NCBI GenBank assembly: GCA_013397935.1 | Contig: VZRN01000634.1 | Location: forward strand, 622,093 to 686,092 | DNA length: 64,000 bases | Direction: 5' to 3' | DNA from: Dasyornis broadbenti | Taxonomy: Eukaryota; Chordata; Aves; Passeriformes; Dasyornithidae | Shown: in pieces, positions 1 to 13,000 of the stretch | Position numbering within the stretch: the first letter of the stretch is position 1 | Layout: each line of letters starts with the position of its first letter | Notes under the pieces: generated by a model | Told to the model about the DNA's origin: nothing | Seen by the model: the letters and a program-made list of their open reading frames with translations, nothing else | The model's database searches: none | Position numbers and translations under genes: made by a program

Positions 1-3000
1 AATGTAAAATAAAAGTACTGTACATGTGGAGTAGACTTTTCAGAGGAAATAGAATGAGCATTTGTGTAATATGGAAATAAATGTGGTTTATACACATTTA
101 TTCATAATATAACCTTCAAAGCCCAGACAGAAGTGAAGAAAATCCTAATCTGAAAAGAATTATGTAGATTGGTGTGTCATTTTAAGGAAGGGTTGATGGC
201 CTCAGAATTGTTGGAAACAATTTATAGATATCTCTTGAATGGCTGATTTAAAGCGTATGGTAATTCACTTGAGTTTTTCACTGACTAAGCTAAGCATCAT
301 ATAGTACTGCTTGTTCCCATTAGTGGCAAATACCATAAGCTAAACATTTCCATTTAAAAAATACCTTTGCATTATTCAACTCTTTAATGCTTTCCTAAAT
401 GAGGAAGTAAAAATGATGAAAATGAGCTGGTAAGCTTTAAGCAACATTCGTACATTTTTCATGCTACAATTGCAAACACACCCTGTATGTCATTGCATTA
501 TATGGATATAGCACGTGGTCTACTAGAGATGTTTTTTGGGGGATCAGCATGTCTTCTAAGTATGAGGAATATTGTCAAAGATAGAAAGAATATCAAAATA
601 ATAATTTAAAATATTATCATAAGTGCTGCATCCTGATTTCAGTCCTAAATATTTAGCCATATCTCTACATTACTTTATAAAGGCAGATTATTTGCAGAGC
701 TGGAAATTTCAAAAAATACTAAAGGAGGAAGATGATGATAGACATTTTTAAAGAACAAAGCAGCAGAGCAACTGCAGCTGTCAAAGGCTGCAGGACTACA
801 GAATTTGTTGTTTAAATTCAAGAACATCAAGTGCAAAAGGAAGCAATCATATGGAACACTGTGGAAATATATATGGAAATAGTAAAACCATTTCACTTTG
901 TTATTTTTGACCTATTGTGCAGTTTCTAACAGACTATATAGTCTGCAGAACCTGCAGCTTTAAAGACTCTTCTGTAAGGTACTGGTAAACAGGTTGATTT
1001 TTCAGGGGATCCACGGCTAGATATTGCTGGTTAAAATCTCAAGCAAAGGCACTGTATTCCTCTAAGATTTTAAGGATCCATTTATTCTGTAGCTGGACTA
1101 GTGTGCCCTGCTGAAAACTGAGCACTGAACACATCTTTTGCAAGTGCTTTTTTTCACTTTAATCAGATATCATATAACAACAATGCTGTGATTTTATACA
1201 TGGAAATACAATAGGAAATGCAATATTAATACAGAAGAATTTAAAATTTAAAATTTAAAGAATACATTGAGAAAAGCAGTGTGGACTAAATGAGAATATA
1301 AATTACAATATATATAGTAATTCCTATTTTTTGCAAAATAGTGACTAAAGTCAAGCAATAGAATAAAAAACTAAATCTAATGATTGTGAATCCATTGTTT
1401 GCCAAAAGTATGAGCTGACTGACAAACTTTCAGTCCAGAATGGAATGTACAGAAATACTCAAATTCTTTAGTTTAATATGGTTTCATTTGGCAGTGTCAT
1501 GGATTCAGGTCATTACCTGCAGTCTTCTTAAATCATTGGAATGAGAATTTCTCTCAGTCTTCCATGAATATACCCCACTTTGGGGTGATGAGGGAATGTC
1601 TGTATAGCTCATACACACACACACCTGGGATCATGTGCATGAAACCAAAGCTATGGAGGGGTTCTGGAAAATGAAGTTGGAGCAAAAGGAGCCCTTCCTC
1701 AGGTCTGATTCTGCAGCCACACCTGGCAGGGAACTTTCCTTGAAGTCACACACATTTCTATGGAGATTTCTTGCTGTACTTTTGCAGAATTCAGAGACCT
1801 AGAGAAGCATCCAGATGTGCATGTGTTTGGATGAACTGAATTGTTTGATTTCTGAAGGACTCAGACTAAAGGAATTGGTTATTTCTGAATTATGGGAAGC
1901 TTGGGTCTAAATCCAAATGCTCTTATAACATTGAGTTGTATCATGTGTGGTTAAAAAAATGCCTTTTATAGTGTCCTTAAAGCCAAATTCCCTCATGATC
2001 TCAGTCTTAAATTTTGATTGCCCCTGGAAGACACACTGTCAGTAAACTAATAGATGTCTCCAGAAACACCCAGAGTCCTCCCATGAGTCCTTGCAGAGCT
2101 CCATGGCCCTGGTCAGTGATGTATCTGCCTCCTTATCCCACATTCCACAGAGCCACCTGCATTATTGTTCCATCTTGCCAATGCCCTTGCGCTGTCCTGC
2201 CTGCAGCTGGACAGATACTACACCATGGATGTAATCCAGGAGTCTAACCATGGCCCATAGAAATCACTAGGCTTTGAGTTAAGCTTGAAACCATTTTGTG
2301 TTTTAGTTTCCAACCTGCAAAATGGAAAAAATTACCACCTTTCTTCAAGATTTCCTTCTATCCTGTTTTAACTGCACAGTACCTATGAAGATTTGAATTC
2401 CAATCTCAATTCAGTCTAGACTCTATGGTAATAAAAACTGATTTTACTAGAAATAAGCTGTATTTACAAGCTTTGTGTCTCTGTTCAGTCAAATACCAAG
2501 TTTCAACTCAAACTTAGTGAGTGGTCATACCTGTACTTTGTGATTTCTGCACCTACTGGGATGTGCTTATCAGGAGTATTCATTGCAGTTATGGGTACTT
2601 GCTTTATTTTTTTTAACTTTCTCTTTGATCTTTCTCCAAGCTCCCAGTTCTGTGAGCATTTCTCTTTTTATACCCAAGAGCAAAAGCAAAACAGCAGGAA
2701 TTTGATTAAAGATTTAGCACAAACTATTAGATACTATGTCATTATTAGCAAAAAGCACTTCCCATGAATCAGAACATTTGCACTGTGAAGTGGAAAAACT
2801 GTACAACAGAGTTCACAGATTTACTTAATATTTTTGAAAGAAAAAAAAAATCCAGTTCTCTGTAGAGATAATGCCATGGGAACTAAAAAAGAGGCAATTT
2901 GTCATGTTAATCATAGATCTTACTATACAAATTCTCATATCTAATCTACTCAGTACAAAACTGTATTATAATGATTAAATGCTAAAAGCTTCATTTAAAT

Positions 3001-3161
3001 AACAATCAGGTCATCTTGCAAGCTGATAAGCTCCCATCTCATAGATGAAAAGGAAACTGAATTGTAGAATTACAGCTCTTATTGGCAAAAAAAAAGATAA
3101 ATTTTCAAAATGGATTAGATGTATGAGATCCCATCAGCACCATTGATACACAGGGCTCCTT
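1..3161. other. Intergenic DNA, no gene seen
   Basis: AT-rich sequence with only short open frames that lack splice context or recognisable protein similarity. A short CA run lies near 1613-1624. No GUCY2F exon, the expected neighbour on this side by mammalian synteny, was recognised. Confidence 0.6.
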
Positions 3162-3295
3162 GAAACACAGGACTCCTTTAACATAAGTGCTTTAGTGAAA
3201 CAGAACTCCTTTAACATAAGTGCTGTAGTGAAACAGAACTCCTTTAACATAAGTGCTGTAGTGAAACAGAACTCCTTTAACATAAGTGCTTTAGT
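3162..3295. repeat. Tandem repeat, about 33-bp unit, four copies
   Basis: Copies run 3162-3196 (35 bp, divergent), 3197-3229, 3230-3262 and 3263-3295. The last three differ by about one base (GCTGTAG against GCTTTAG). Each copy contains CTCCTTTAACATAAGTGCT. Confidence 0.9.
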
Positions 3296-3840
3296 ATAAG
3301 GTATAGACTAATAAAAGTTGGGTGTTGACTGCTATACACACAACCACTTTTGCAAAACAAAAACCTAGCCCTGGGACTATGATGATAAGTAAATAGGAGA
3401 TGCTATGCCTAACACTAACTGCTTTTGAAGAAAATAAACCCGGATGGGCTAGGAAGATAAGGGGACAGAATGCGAGCTAATGGGTTTGGTTAACTGCTTA
3501 TCTGCAGAACAAGGGCCTAGCCCATGGGCTAAGGGATAAGACACATGCTAACTGCTGTTTTAATGACAAATAAAAAACTGTCACAAAAGGGTAGAAAAAT
3601 GTAAAAGGAGAATGGGGATATAATCAATAAACAATTATAAATGAAGTATAACTAATACAGTAATGTGTGGTTAGTAGAATTAAGTGTGTAGCAGTAGAAT
3701 TAAGTATGTATTAGCAAAATGGATATGGTAAGTGTATTAAGAATAGTGTGCTGTGTTTGTAACCCTAAGATAAGAAAACCACAAGTCATGTAAGACCCTT
3801 TGGAGCTGCGACTTTCGATAAGTGACCAAAACAAGGGCGG

Positions 3841-3906
3841 ATGACGAACTTGTAAACGTATAATGACGAACTTGTAAACGTATACTGACCAACTTGCAAA
3901 CATATA
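3841..3906. repeat. Three tandem 22-bp repeats upstream of a TATA-like box
   Basis: Copies 3841-3862 and 3863-3884 are identical. Copy 3885-3906 differs at a few bases and runs into CATATAAAAA. The core is GACGAACTTGTAAACGTATA. The position just upstream of a TATA-like element resembles U3 enhancer repeats. Confidence 0.85.
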
Positions 3907-4015
3907 AAAACCCTGGGTAACATGACTATGGCGGACACGCACATGGAGGTGTTAACCCCTGCGTGCTCCCAGCCTGGCCAGTAAAGGTGTGCTTTACTTT
4001 GCAGTACCATGCTAT

Positions 4016-7000
4016 GGAGTAGATTCCTTTGAATCTGCCATGTTTCTCCAAATTGCAGCCACTGGTACTGTGATCTATTGTGGCATGACTCCAGCTGCAT
4101 TGGGAATCATCTCTGTTGAGATCTTGACCTATGAACTGTGCTATGCTGGCTTCATGCTGATATTAACTGGATCCAAATCTTCCCACCTTTCCCATATAAT
4201 ACTGTTTATTTAATTCATTATGGACACACTGATACAGTGGCTGTAGCAGTCTTATACATGCACAGTTTCATAGCTAGGCTTGTGTTATTAATTGGTTATG
4301 AAACAGTTTAATTTCTGAATGATCAACCTTTCAAAATTCAGCCTCTAACTACTTATAGTTGTTCTTAATTTGAAATGTTGGCATGTAAATTTAAACATCT
4401 TCCTCATCACTTTTTTTCTAAAAATTCATTGTCGTAATTCACTTTTCCAGTCTGTCAAAGAAAGAACCATAATAATTAACTTTTTTGACCTAAGCCTGAT
4501 TTGGGAAGTTTAACTAACATGCCACAGTGTCCTTTGTAGGAGAGATTTTTATTAGAGGTAAAAGCTCAAAGAAAGAGTCAAGGATGAAACTCTGAGTGAT
4601 TAAAAAATCACCTTGGTGTGGAAAGGACTGTAAATAAAGTGAGAGCATAAATGAACTTGCTCCCATTGCAGTCTCATAGCTGCAAGGGGCCTCAAGCTCA
4701 CCACATACTTTTTCACTTTAAGAGGCCTTCTACATAACACAAATTAAAACCAGGGCATGACTTTTCTTAGAACCTGTGCCAGGCATTTTATTTTCATAGG
4801 TGTCAAATCTAAAATCATGCTTTCCTCTTACTTATGCATTGATGGAGGTGGAAGAAATGAGGGAGAAGTGAGCTCTGATTACTTGAATAAAAAGTGTTAG
4901 TCAGTTTGAACCATTTTCTTTCTGTCCTGCAGGTTCCTGGCTGACCCTTATGCATGGAGTTGGGGGTGGGGAACAACACTAGTCTAGACAGAAGAGGCCA
5001 ACAACTAGTTGTCCACTCAGGTTTCAGATTATAAATGAAAAATGTTCAATTTCTCACAGATGTTTGGCAGCCACTCTGCTTTCACTCTAATCACAAGCAG
5101 GATTTCTTCTGCCTGAAGAATGCAGTGACCAGTAGACATACAGAGACACACAGAATAACGATTCCATCTGCTGTGGTTTAGGTTTATCAAATAATAAGTT
5201 TTTAGAAGTGAGATCATTAGGACTATGGCCTTCCTAAATGTATTATCTTATTCAGACATGGCACATCTTCTTTTAAACTTTGGGGATTCAAATGTTTCTT
5301 TCATGTAGAATGGTATTTGTCAGTGGATTTGTTCCAGGGATTAATTATACCTTTAAATCTAATGTCAGACTGTATCTGTAGAGACTCTTGAAGGTTTACC
5401 AAAAACATAGAGTTAAAAACTCTATATATGCCCAGTTTACAAGTAAAGGAATGAGTCAAAATCCTGTTGTGGACCTTACCAGGAATTCTGATCTGAGGTG
5501 CATTGGGCAGTATAAACAGAAACATTGCACTTTAAAATGAAACAGAAATTGTCAGCTGAATAGCAGGAGGAACTTTGTGACAGAGTGACATATTTGATTG
5601 TGAAATAGTCTCCTAGAATAAGTGCTGGAAACAAAATCACTTGGAATATTCAGGAGCTGATAAACAAAATCTACTGGAAATACAAGGGGACTATCATGCC
5701 TTGGCAGAGCAAATGACTTTTCTTAACTTGCTTTTTTCTTAGATTATCAGGGACTATCATTTATTACTTTGTACAGGAGATATCCCAGTGTGTAACGATG
5801 CAGTTTCTAGATACTATCACAATTCAAGTGATGTTAAAATAACACTGTCTCACTAACACTTGGAAATGAAAACTTAGGCAAGATATTCAAAGAAACTAAA
5901 GAACCTGTTGTTCACAGTCAGAGTACACACAGGACGAGAGCAAGTCAATCAGGCAAAGACCCAAGGAAATGTCTTAGCCTAACCTCTCTATCTATCATTG
6001 CTTGAAAATATATGCATTGAAAGAGAAAAGAGGAGAGACTGATTTAAAGAGAGAGGGTGATTGTGTTACTTTGGATGACTTTTTTAAATTTTAGAGGATA
6101 TTCTGAAAGGACAGAAATATCTGAGGAAGATGTGGGTGAGTGGATGCAAAGGACTGACAGAAAGAAATTGGAAGAATACTAAAATAAAAAATCCTTATAA
6201 AGCACTTATAAAATCAATTTTCCATACTTACATACTCTAATTACCTATCTGTCATTTGTCAACAAAGGAAAAAACCCAGTCTGCTGACCTAAGTTTCTGG
6301 GAACACTTCTCAAAACACACATTTGGAATGGCAAAGGTGTAAAGATTTATTCAAACAATGGACTAAGAATTATTGTGCTGAAAATTTGTAAATTTTCATG
6401 CATAATTGTCGATTATTTAAGTAAGGGAAATCACAGCCTCCACAGGTTTTCAAGCTGCATACAGACAGAAATCATTAAATAAGCGATTCCTGATGTGTAT
6501 GGTTGTTCCATTTTCCAACTTTGATAGTTCTGCTTCTGAGACTTGGAATGCCATACATTCCTAACTGACACGTGGCTGGAAAGGCAGTATGTCCAGTTCT
6601 TTTGGAGATGTGTGGGTCTGCTATAGCTTTCAGCTCTAGGCAGGATTTCAGGAAAAAAGGAAAAGGGTCCCAATACACAAAGCTAAGTTTTGGAGAACTA
6701 AATTATCAAGGAGTTTCTAGCAAAGAGACAAATAATATAATGGCATCTATGAGGCGATTTACCACTTTTGATGCTATTTAAGATAAGGCATATCATGAGT
6801 TACATTAAAACATAGCAGGAGGAATGAGGAAGTATTTTAAGGAAAGAAACCCCCAGGTTCAGAGAATCTGGTGAACTTGCTTATGAGCTAAGTTTCTTGG
6901 GTTTCATAACTTTTACCAGGGTTCTGATCCAATTGCAATACACTACAGTACAATGTTAAACTGCTGGCTGACTTCAAAAAAGCAGAGGCTATATGAAAGG

Positions 7001-10000
7001 TTTGATTTAATGTTGACTAAATTAATATGGCAGAATGACTCTAAATCTCTGGTTTTGAAAGTGTACAAAATTTGCATTTATTCAGCTGTGATCTGCTTTG
7101 TCCTTCTGCTGCTGCATTCACACAGCTGTGGCTCCTCTGAAGACTGTCCCTGGTGCCTGGCAGCAGTATCTTCCAAAAACCACAGGTATTCACTGACAGG
7201 TGAGCAGATCCACTGTGGAGCTGGGGAGAGCAGACACTGCTCCATATCTGTGTCAGAACTGCTGACTGCTGGGGTTGTGTGTACTTTGAGAACTGATGCC
7301 AAAATAATAGCCTGTGAAGTGAAAACTTTATAACCCAGAGGGGCAAAACAAAACAAAAAAAAATCTGCTAATGCTGCAAAATCAGGACTCAGTCTCAAAC
7401 ATGCAGTGATGTTCATTTCTATGTATTTACTGTATGTTATACTTAAGCTGCCAAATGTAAAAGCAAAGACCTTCCTAGGTAAAATTTTACTGTAAAATAT
7501 AAACAACAAGAAGCATAGAGCTGCAGGCCTGGAAGTTTGATTGGTTCTTTAAATTATGGCTTTCCAGTTCTAAGAGAAAATCACACACTATATCAGTGTA
7601 TAGACAGCAGATCATAATAACAACTGTCATAATAATCAATATAGACAGAAATTGATATTTCTTCTATAAACTTCTAAAATTTCCAAAGAAAGGCTGTGAT
7701 TCTCTATAAAATTATATTATTTTCTTAGCCAAGTAAGGTTCCTATAGAACATTTTTCTGCTTACTGTAAAACCTGTGGGGGTTTTAGTCTATGCTACATT
7801 TGTTAGGACTTTTCTGCAAAGGTCCAACTTTTGCTGCTATCCAAAAGAGAAGCAAATATTTTATTCTATACCCATTTGTTAATATTTCTTAATGGATCAA
7901 TTGGGAAAATATTTCTGTCCCTTTTGAAACTTATAAATATCTTCTTTTGTAGTAAAAATGCCACTAAAATATCAATGCTTACTGAACTTAAACCACTCTG
8001 GAAAACGAAAGCAGATAGGTCCAGAAAGCTCTCTTAAGGACATTGATTGATCAGGCAGGATTGGAAATATAAAACTTTCGCTACTGAACCCAGACCTAGA
8101 CTACATATATCTCATTGGAAATTAAACCAAATTACTTTTCAAGATTTCTTGACGTGCTGCTTCCTTTACCATGTTTGCATTACTTTCTGCTGTGGTAAAG
8201 ATAAAGGATTCAGATTTTAGAGTTAAAACTCAACTTTTAATTACTCTGAAAATGAAAATATTTTGAAGACTAATACTTTTAATATATTCAGATTACTGCC
8301 AGATCAGTCAGCATTTCATCATGGGTTGATAGTGTTTTCTTCTGGTAGTAAGTCATATTATGACTTCACATCATGACTTCACATCTTAAATTTCCTCAAA
8401 AAGTCAATTTTCACCAGAAGTACAGGTTTTTTTCCAAGCTATATTCAACTTAACCATAACATAATTTAGGAATTTAATTTATTCTATGTTCTTGCAACTG
8501 CAGGTCTCAGCAGTTGAATGGATGACACTTTTTTCCTTTTTTTAAGCTTGGGAGCATAGAATTTGTTTGCTAAGGCTTTTTATAGAATTTAAGAAATTTT
8601 AAAAACCCAAATCATTCATCCACTTCTATATAAGTGGTTATGTATATATTTGTAAGTACTTATATATGTGTATATTTTTTCTTTGAATGTAACCAGGATG
8701 ATAATTTTATATTGTATTTGTATTATTATGCAGATGCTGCCCCTAAGAAAAAGCCTTGCATGAAAACTATTTTTTTGTGTAATATGACATGTGCATAGGC
8801 AGACTATTCCACTCTTCCCAAACTAGTTTTGCAGGCAGGAAACATGTCACAGGTTTTTTGAGACAATCACAAAAACACCCAGAGCTCTGCAGCATCTCAG
8901 TGTTTGTTGGAGCAGGGCTGGTGAGTAACCACGAAGGACATACTGGTAGTTCTAGTGCCTCATAAAGAGAGCAGCTCCAGTGCTCTACACGCTATGCTTT
9001 GATCCAAGTGTAGCCAAAGATGAATTTAGAGGATGGGTGAACGTGGGCATGAATGAAATGGAGGTATCTGGGGAGAGGAAAAGAGGAGCAGAGGATTGGA
9101 ACTGTAACTACAAAAATTTCAGAGAACTTAGAGGAGACATGGGGATGTACTAATAGGAATGTAGGAGGGGCTGGGCAGGGTCCTTGGGGTTCTTTCATCC
9201 TGGGAAAGGTACACAGTAAAGCTGCATGAAGTAGCTGCCAAGTTGGGCATATGTCTCAGGGTGGACAGCCAGCACCACTGATGGCTTCATTGATGCTGCT
9301 GTAATAGAAGCTGAGATCCAAAGGAGAAAGGCAGTGAAAAAGCCCTGTTGTATCACCCTTGCATTCCACGCTGATGAGCTATGAGGCAGTCGTGAACTGT
9401 GTCTTGCCCATGTGAGGAGAGATCACTCCTCAATGAAATACTTCCTTTTCTGAAGTGAGAATATGAAATGCAGATTGCATTGAGTGCTGCAAAAACTGTT
9501 TCTGGCAAAGAAATGAGAATGCTACACCAGAGTGAGGCTAATTCTATTGGAAGACTGACAAATTAAATGTCTCAAACTGAAACAAAACAAAAAAAAAAGC
9601 TATGGAAACTTTATATTAATCAATAGGAGTCTTTTTTATTTAATCCAACAGTTCAGGACTAATTCTTTTAGGTGCAGTAGGATGTGATATTGTTTATCTG
9701 GTGAAAACAGCTGTTGCCTTTGTGCTTGTGTTCAGGAACCAGATAATTTTAATGATTCACGCCTCGTAGCATTTATATATAGGAGCTGTATCAAGCTCCC
9801 TGTAGCTGCTGCACTTCCTCATGTGTTGGGCTGAGGTCCAATAGGGGATGTAACAACATTTATGATAAATACTGAAGATTCTGTTAAGTCCAAAATTATT
9901 CTTCCTGCTGAGAGGATGAAGTAGGAAGGGAAGGAATTTTTCTATTATGCCTCAAAAGTGCAGAATTACTTTTGGCTGCAGCCCTGGAAATTCTCCTTCA

Positions 10001-13000
10001 TAGGAGAGCTACAGTGGAGGACTAAATGAGGTCATGCTTTCATCTCCCTCGCACCTACTTCATTCTGATGTGCAAAGGACTGATAAGAAGGGAGCTCTGT
10101 ATCAAAAGTGTGTAATGGGGAAGAGGAGAGAAGAATGGAATCATAAGGGAGAGGCAGGAGGAGAGTTTCAGACCCATGGCACCTCCCTCCTGGAGAGAGG
10201 TCACAGTATTTCACAGCAGTCAGTCTTCTGAGGAGACATTTGCTTCGTACTGCTCTTGCAGTGATCATATAGCAGTAAATTATTGGGGGGCAATGGTTGG
10301 GAATCCAAGTAGCTCAGATGCAAACCTGTCTCTTAACTTGATTTTCCATTGCTTACATTAATCTTCCATTTTATGAATGAAGGCAGTTGCTCTACCCAGG
10401 ACAGGAAATCAAATGTATTACTTTTCAAGACAGGATGGCAGAAGTCCAAACACATCTAACAGGGGAAGGAAGCAATCTTATCAGCCTTTCTGGCCCATTG
10501 ATAAAACCGTAGAAGGAAATCATTCAGCTTTAAATGAGGAAAAGGAAGTCTTAGATAAAATTCAGAAGTTGCCTTGGGAGTTTTCATATCACATCAATGA
10601 AAAAGTCACATACAATTAACCAAGCATTCTAGTCTGTATGAAGGGCTTTATTTGTGACATCAAAGCAAAACTATTTACAGTTTGTGACAAGCTTCTCCAC
10701 AGTGCATCAGTCGAGATTTTTCTGGCCTGTCTACTTGGTCAGATACCTTTTCTCTAAGCTCTCCTTTATTGAAAAAAGCCTGCAGCATCCTGGGTTTTTT
10801 TGTTCTATTAATGTAATAAAATCTGATTTTTAGTCACCATTGCACACAGAATGTTTTGACATCTTGGTCTTATTTTTAATTAAAAAAGCTAATTATTTGT
10901 ATTCAGAGCAAACAGTAAATACAGTTAGTCTGGGGGTTTGTACCTAAGCTACTGTCTCTACTGACAGTATGTCACGCCATATAAAAATAATAGTTTGAGG
11001 TAGCAGTAGCTCATGAATTTCTGCAGTGTACCTAATTTTACACAACAGACATATCCAGTGCCTCATGCGCTTTCTAGCAAACTAATCTATCACACTGTGA
11101 TTGCTGTGATAATACAAAACAAACATAATCCCAATTTAGTTAGTTAGATTTAGCACAGTTTAGATTGTTGGAATGGCTCAAAGAAGTCTGGGGTAAAGGG
11201 GAGCCTGACATTTTTTCCTTAGGTGTATACTCTGTGATAATTTGAGATACAGTAAGTTAATTTCAGACTAAATCTTGAGATAAAGAACATAATATACATT
11301 CAGACAAAACCTAAACATTGTAGTATATCAATTGTATCAGTAGTTAGGATTTTGATAAACATTTTTCTTTAGATGCAGAGATTCTGGTTAATGCTGAATA
11401 CCTGTATCTTCCTGCTAAATTAATTTTAATTAATGGTATTAATGCTCCACGAGTGTAGGACTCTCAGTATATGCTCTGTATTTTTAAAATAAAATTCTTA
11501 TGTTTGAACTCAGATAAGAAACTTGAAAGTTTAAGCAAGGCCTTGTGGATGTGGTGCCTTTCTGACTGCTGAGACAAACAAGCACATTGAGTATGCAGAT
11601 AGCTGGATTATAGAAATGATGAGTCCATGCATGCTTAAAACATACAGAAAGCTATTATCAACAATTGCACTCAGTTTAGTGTATCTTGAGAATAAAGCAT
11701 TTGTTTACTATCTCTCTGTGAAATCCAGAAGCATATTCTTGCCAGACTCTCTCAAACTTGGCCATCTATCTAACATTGCTTTATTATTCTAGAAGACTTG
11801 GTACTTAAAATTTCATTTGAATGTTTTTGATGTCATTCTTCTGTTTTCAGTCTTATAGGTGACAACTGAAGTTACCATTATGGGCAGGAAGTTTGAAGCA
11901 TAATTTATTTTTAGGAATGTAAACGTTTTTCTCTGAAGAAATGAGCAGATTGTCTACATATGTCTAGTAGTAAGTATATGGGATAGAGAACTGCATGAGA
12001 TTCCCCCCCCCCCTTCCTGGAATTAATACTGTGATGGGCACCTGAAAAAATGCCACAGACAGCAGAAAATGTGCTGCTTTCCTACTTCTGTTTTTTCTGC
12101 TCTAATCAGGCTAAAATGGAATTCTGGCTGTTCTACCTACTTTTTTTGTTTACTTATTTTAAAGCTTGTTTTGTTATCCTAGATCCACTATGTAGCTGTC
12201 AAGCCTGATTTATCAGAGCCCTGTTCACTGTGACCTTTAAAGTATGATGTTACTGTAGCAAAGTCGGTTTTCCAGTAACAGGAGAAATGAATCAGTTGAC
12301 ATAGCCATGGCCTTTTGCAACTTGCAGGATTTATGGGGTCATGGGTGCTCTTTGTGCAGGTCTTTGTGCAGTTAGGCTGTAGGGCAGCAATACAAGAGCT
12401 AAGTCAAATCTCAAAATGTTGCTGCTCTATCCCACTCCTGTTATAACATGAAGCGGCAGAGGTGGAACTGCATTGTTGAACATTCATCAAGACAAAAAGA
12501 AAGCCTTAGTTCTCATAGAATAATCCTGACTGCTTGTCATTTTTCAGGCAAAAGAGGTAGAAACCAAAGTATTCAATCATCCCATGCAGTCTCCAGTGGA
12601 ATCAAAATAAGCTCTATGGGAATGGCAAATCCCACAGATCTTCATCCAGTCAAGTAACTTCCTCTGCTCTAACAAGCTGCTACAGAGTATTTTTAACTTT
12701 TTCTTGGTACACATTCAGACTGCCTCCCACTTGTGGTTGTCTGTAATTCAGGGCAGGACTCTCAAATGGAATGGGAACACATCTGGGCAGTCTCCAAACA
12801 AGCTCAAGCAATCATCGATATGGTATAGAGGAGATCTTTGCATTGTTTATAGTGTAACATTGTGTCATATACATACATACACATGTGTGCGTGTGTGTGT
12901 GTGTGTGTGTCCATGTCCCCTGATTATTTAGCTTAAATGCTGAACAAACTGTCTCATTACAGGACTTCTCAAAATAGTTTTTTTTAAAAAACCAAAACAC

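Larger units (their letters stand above)
3162..4015 (+). mobile_element. Probable solo LTR of an endogenous retrovirus
   Basis: The block has the architecture of a retroviral LTR read on the plus strand. Two sets of direct repeats (3162-3295 and 3841-3906) are followed at once by a TATA-like CATATAAAAA at about 3900. About 75 bp further on is a candidate variant poly(A) signal (AGTAAA near 3980) with a T/G-rich stretch after it. No gag, pol or env reading frame is adjacent, so it would be a solo LTR. The exact TG...CA ends and target-site duplication were not fixed, and the family is not identified. It could instead be another promoter-bearing repeat. Confidence 0.45.

Noticed and set aside
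6953..7509. 126-codon plus and 143-codon minus frames
   Set aside because: Opposite-strand overlaps in intergenic DNA without conserved motifs or splice signals.
12863..12910. Tandem TACA/TG run considered as a CRISPR-like or satellite array
   Set aside because: A simple microsatellite with no spacers; CRISPR arrays are not expected in vertebrate DNA.
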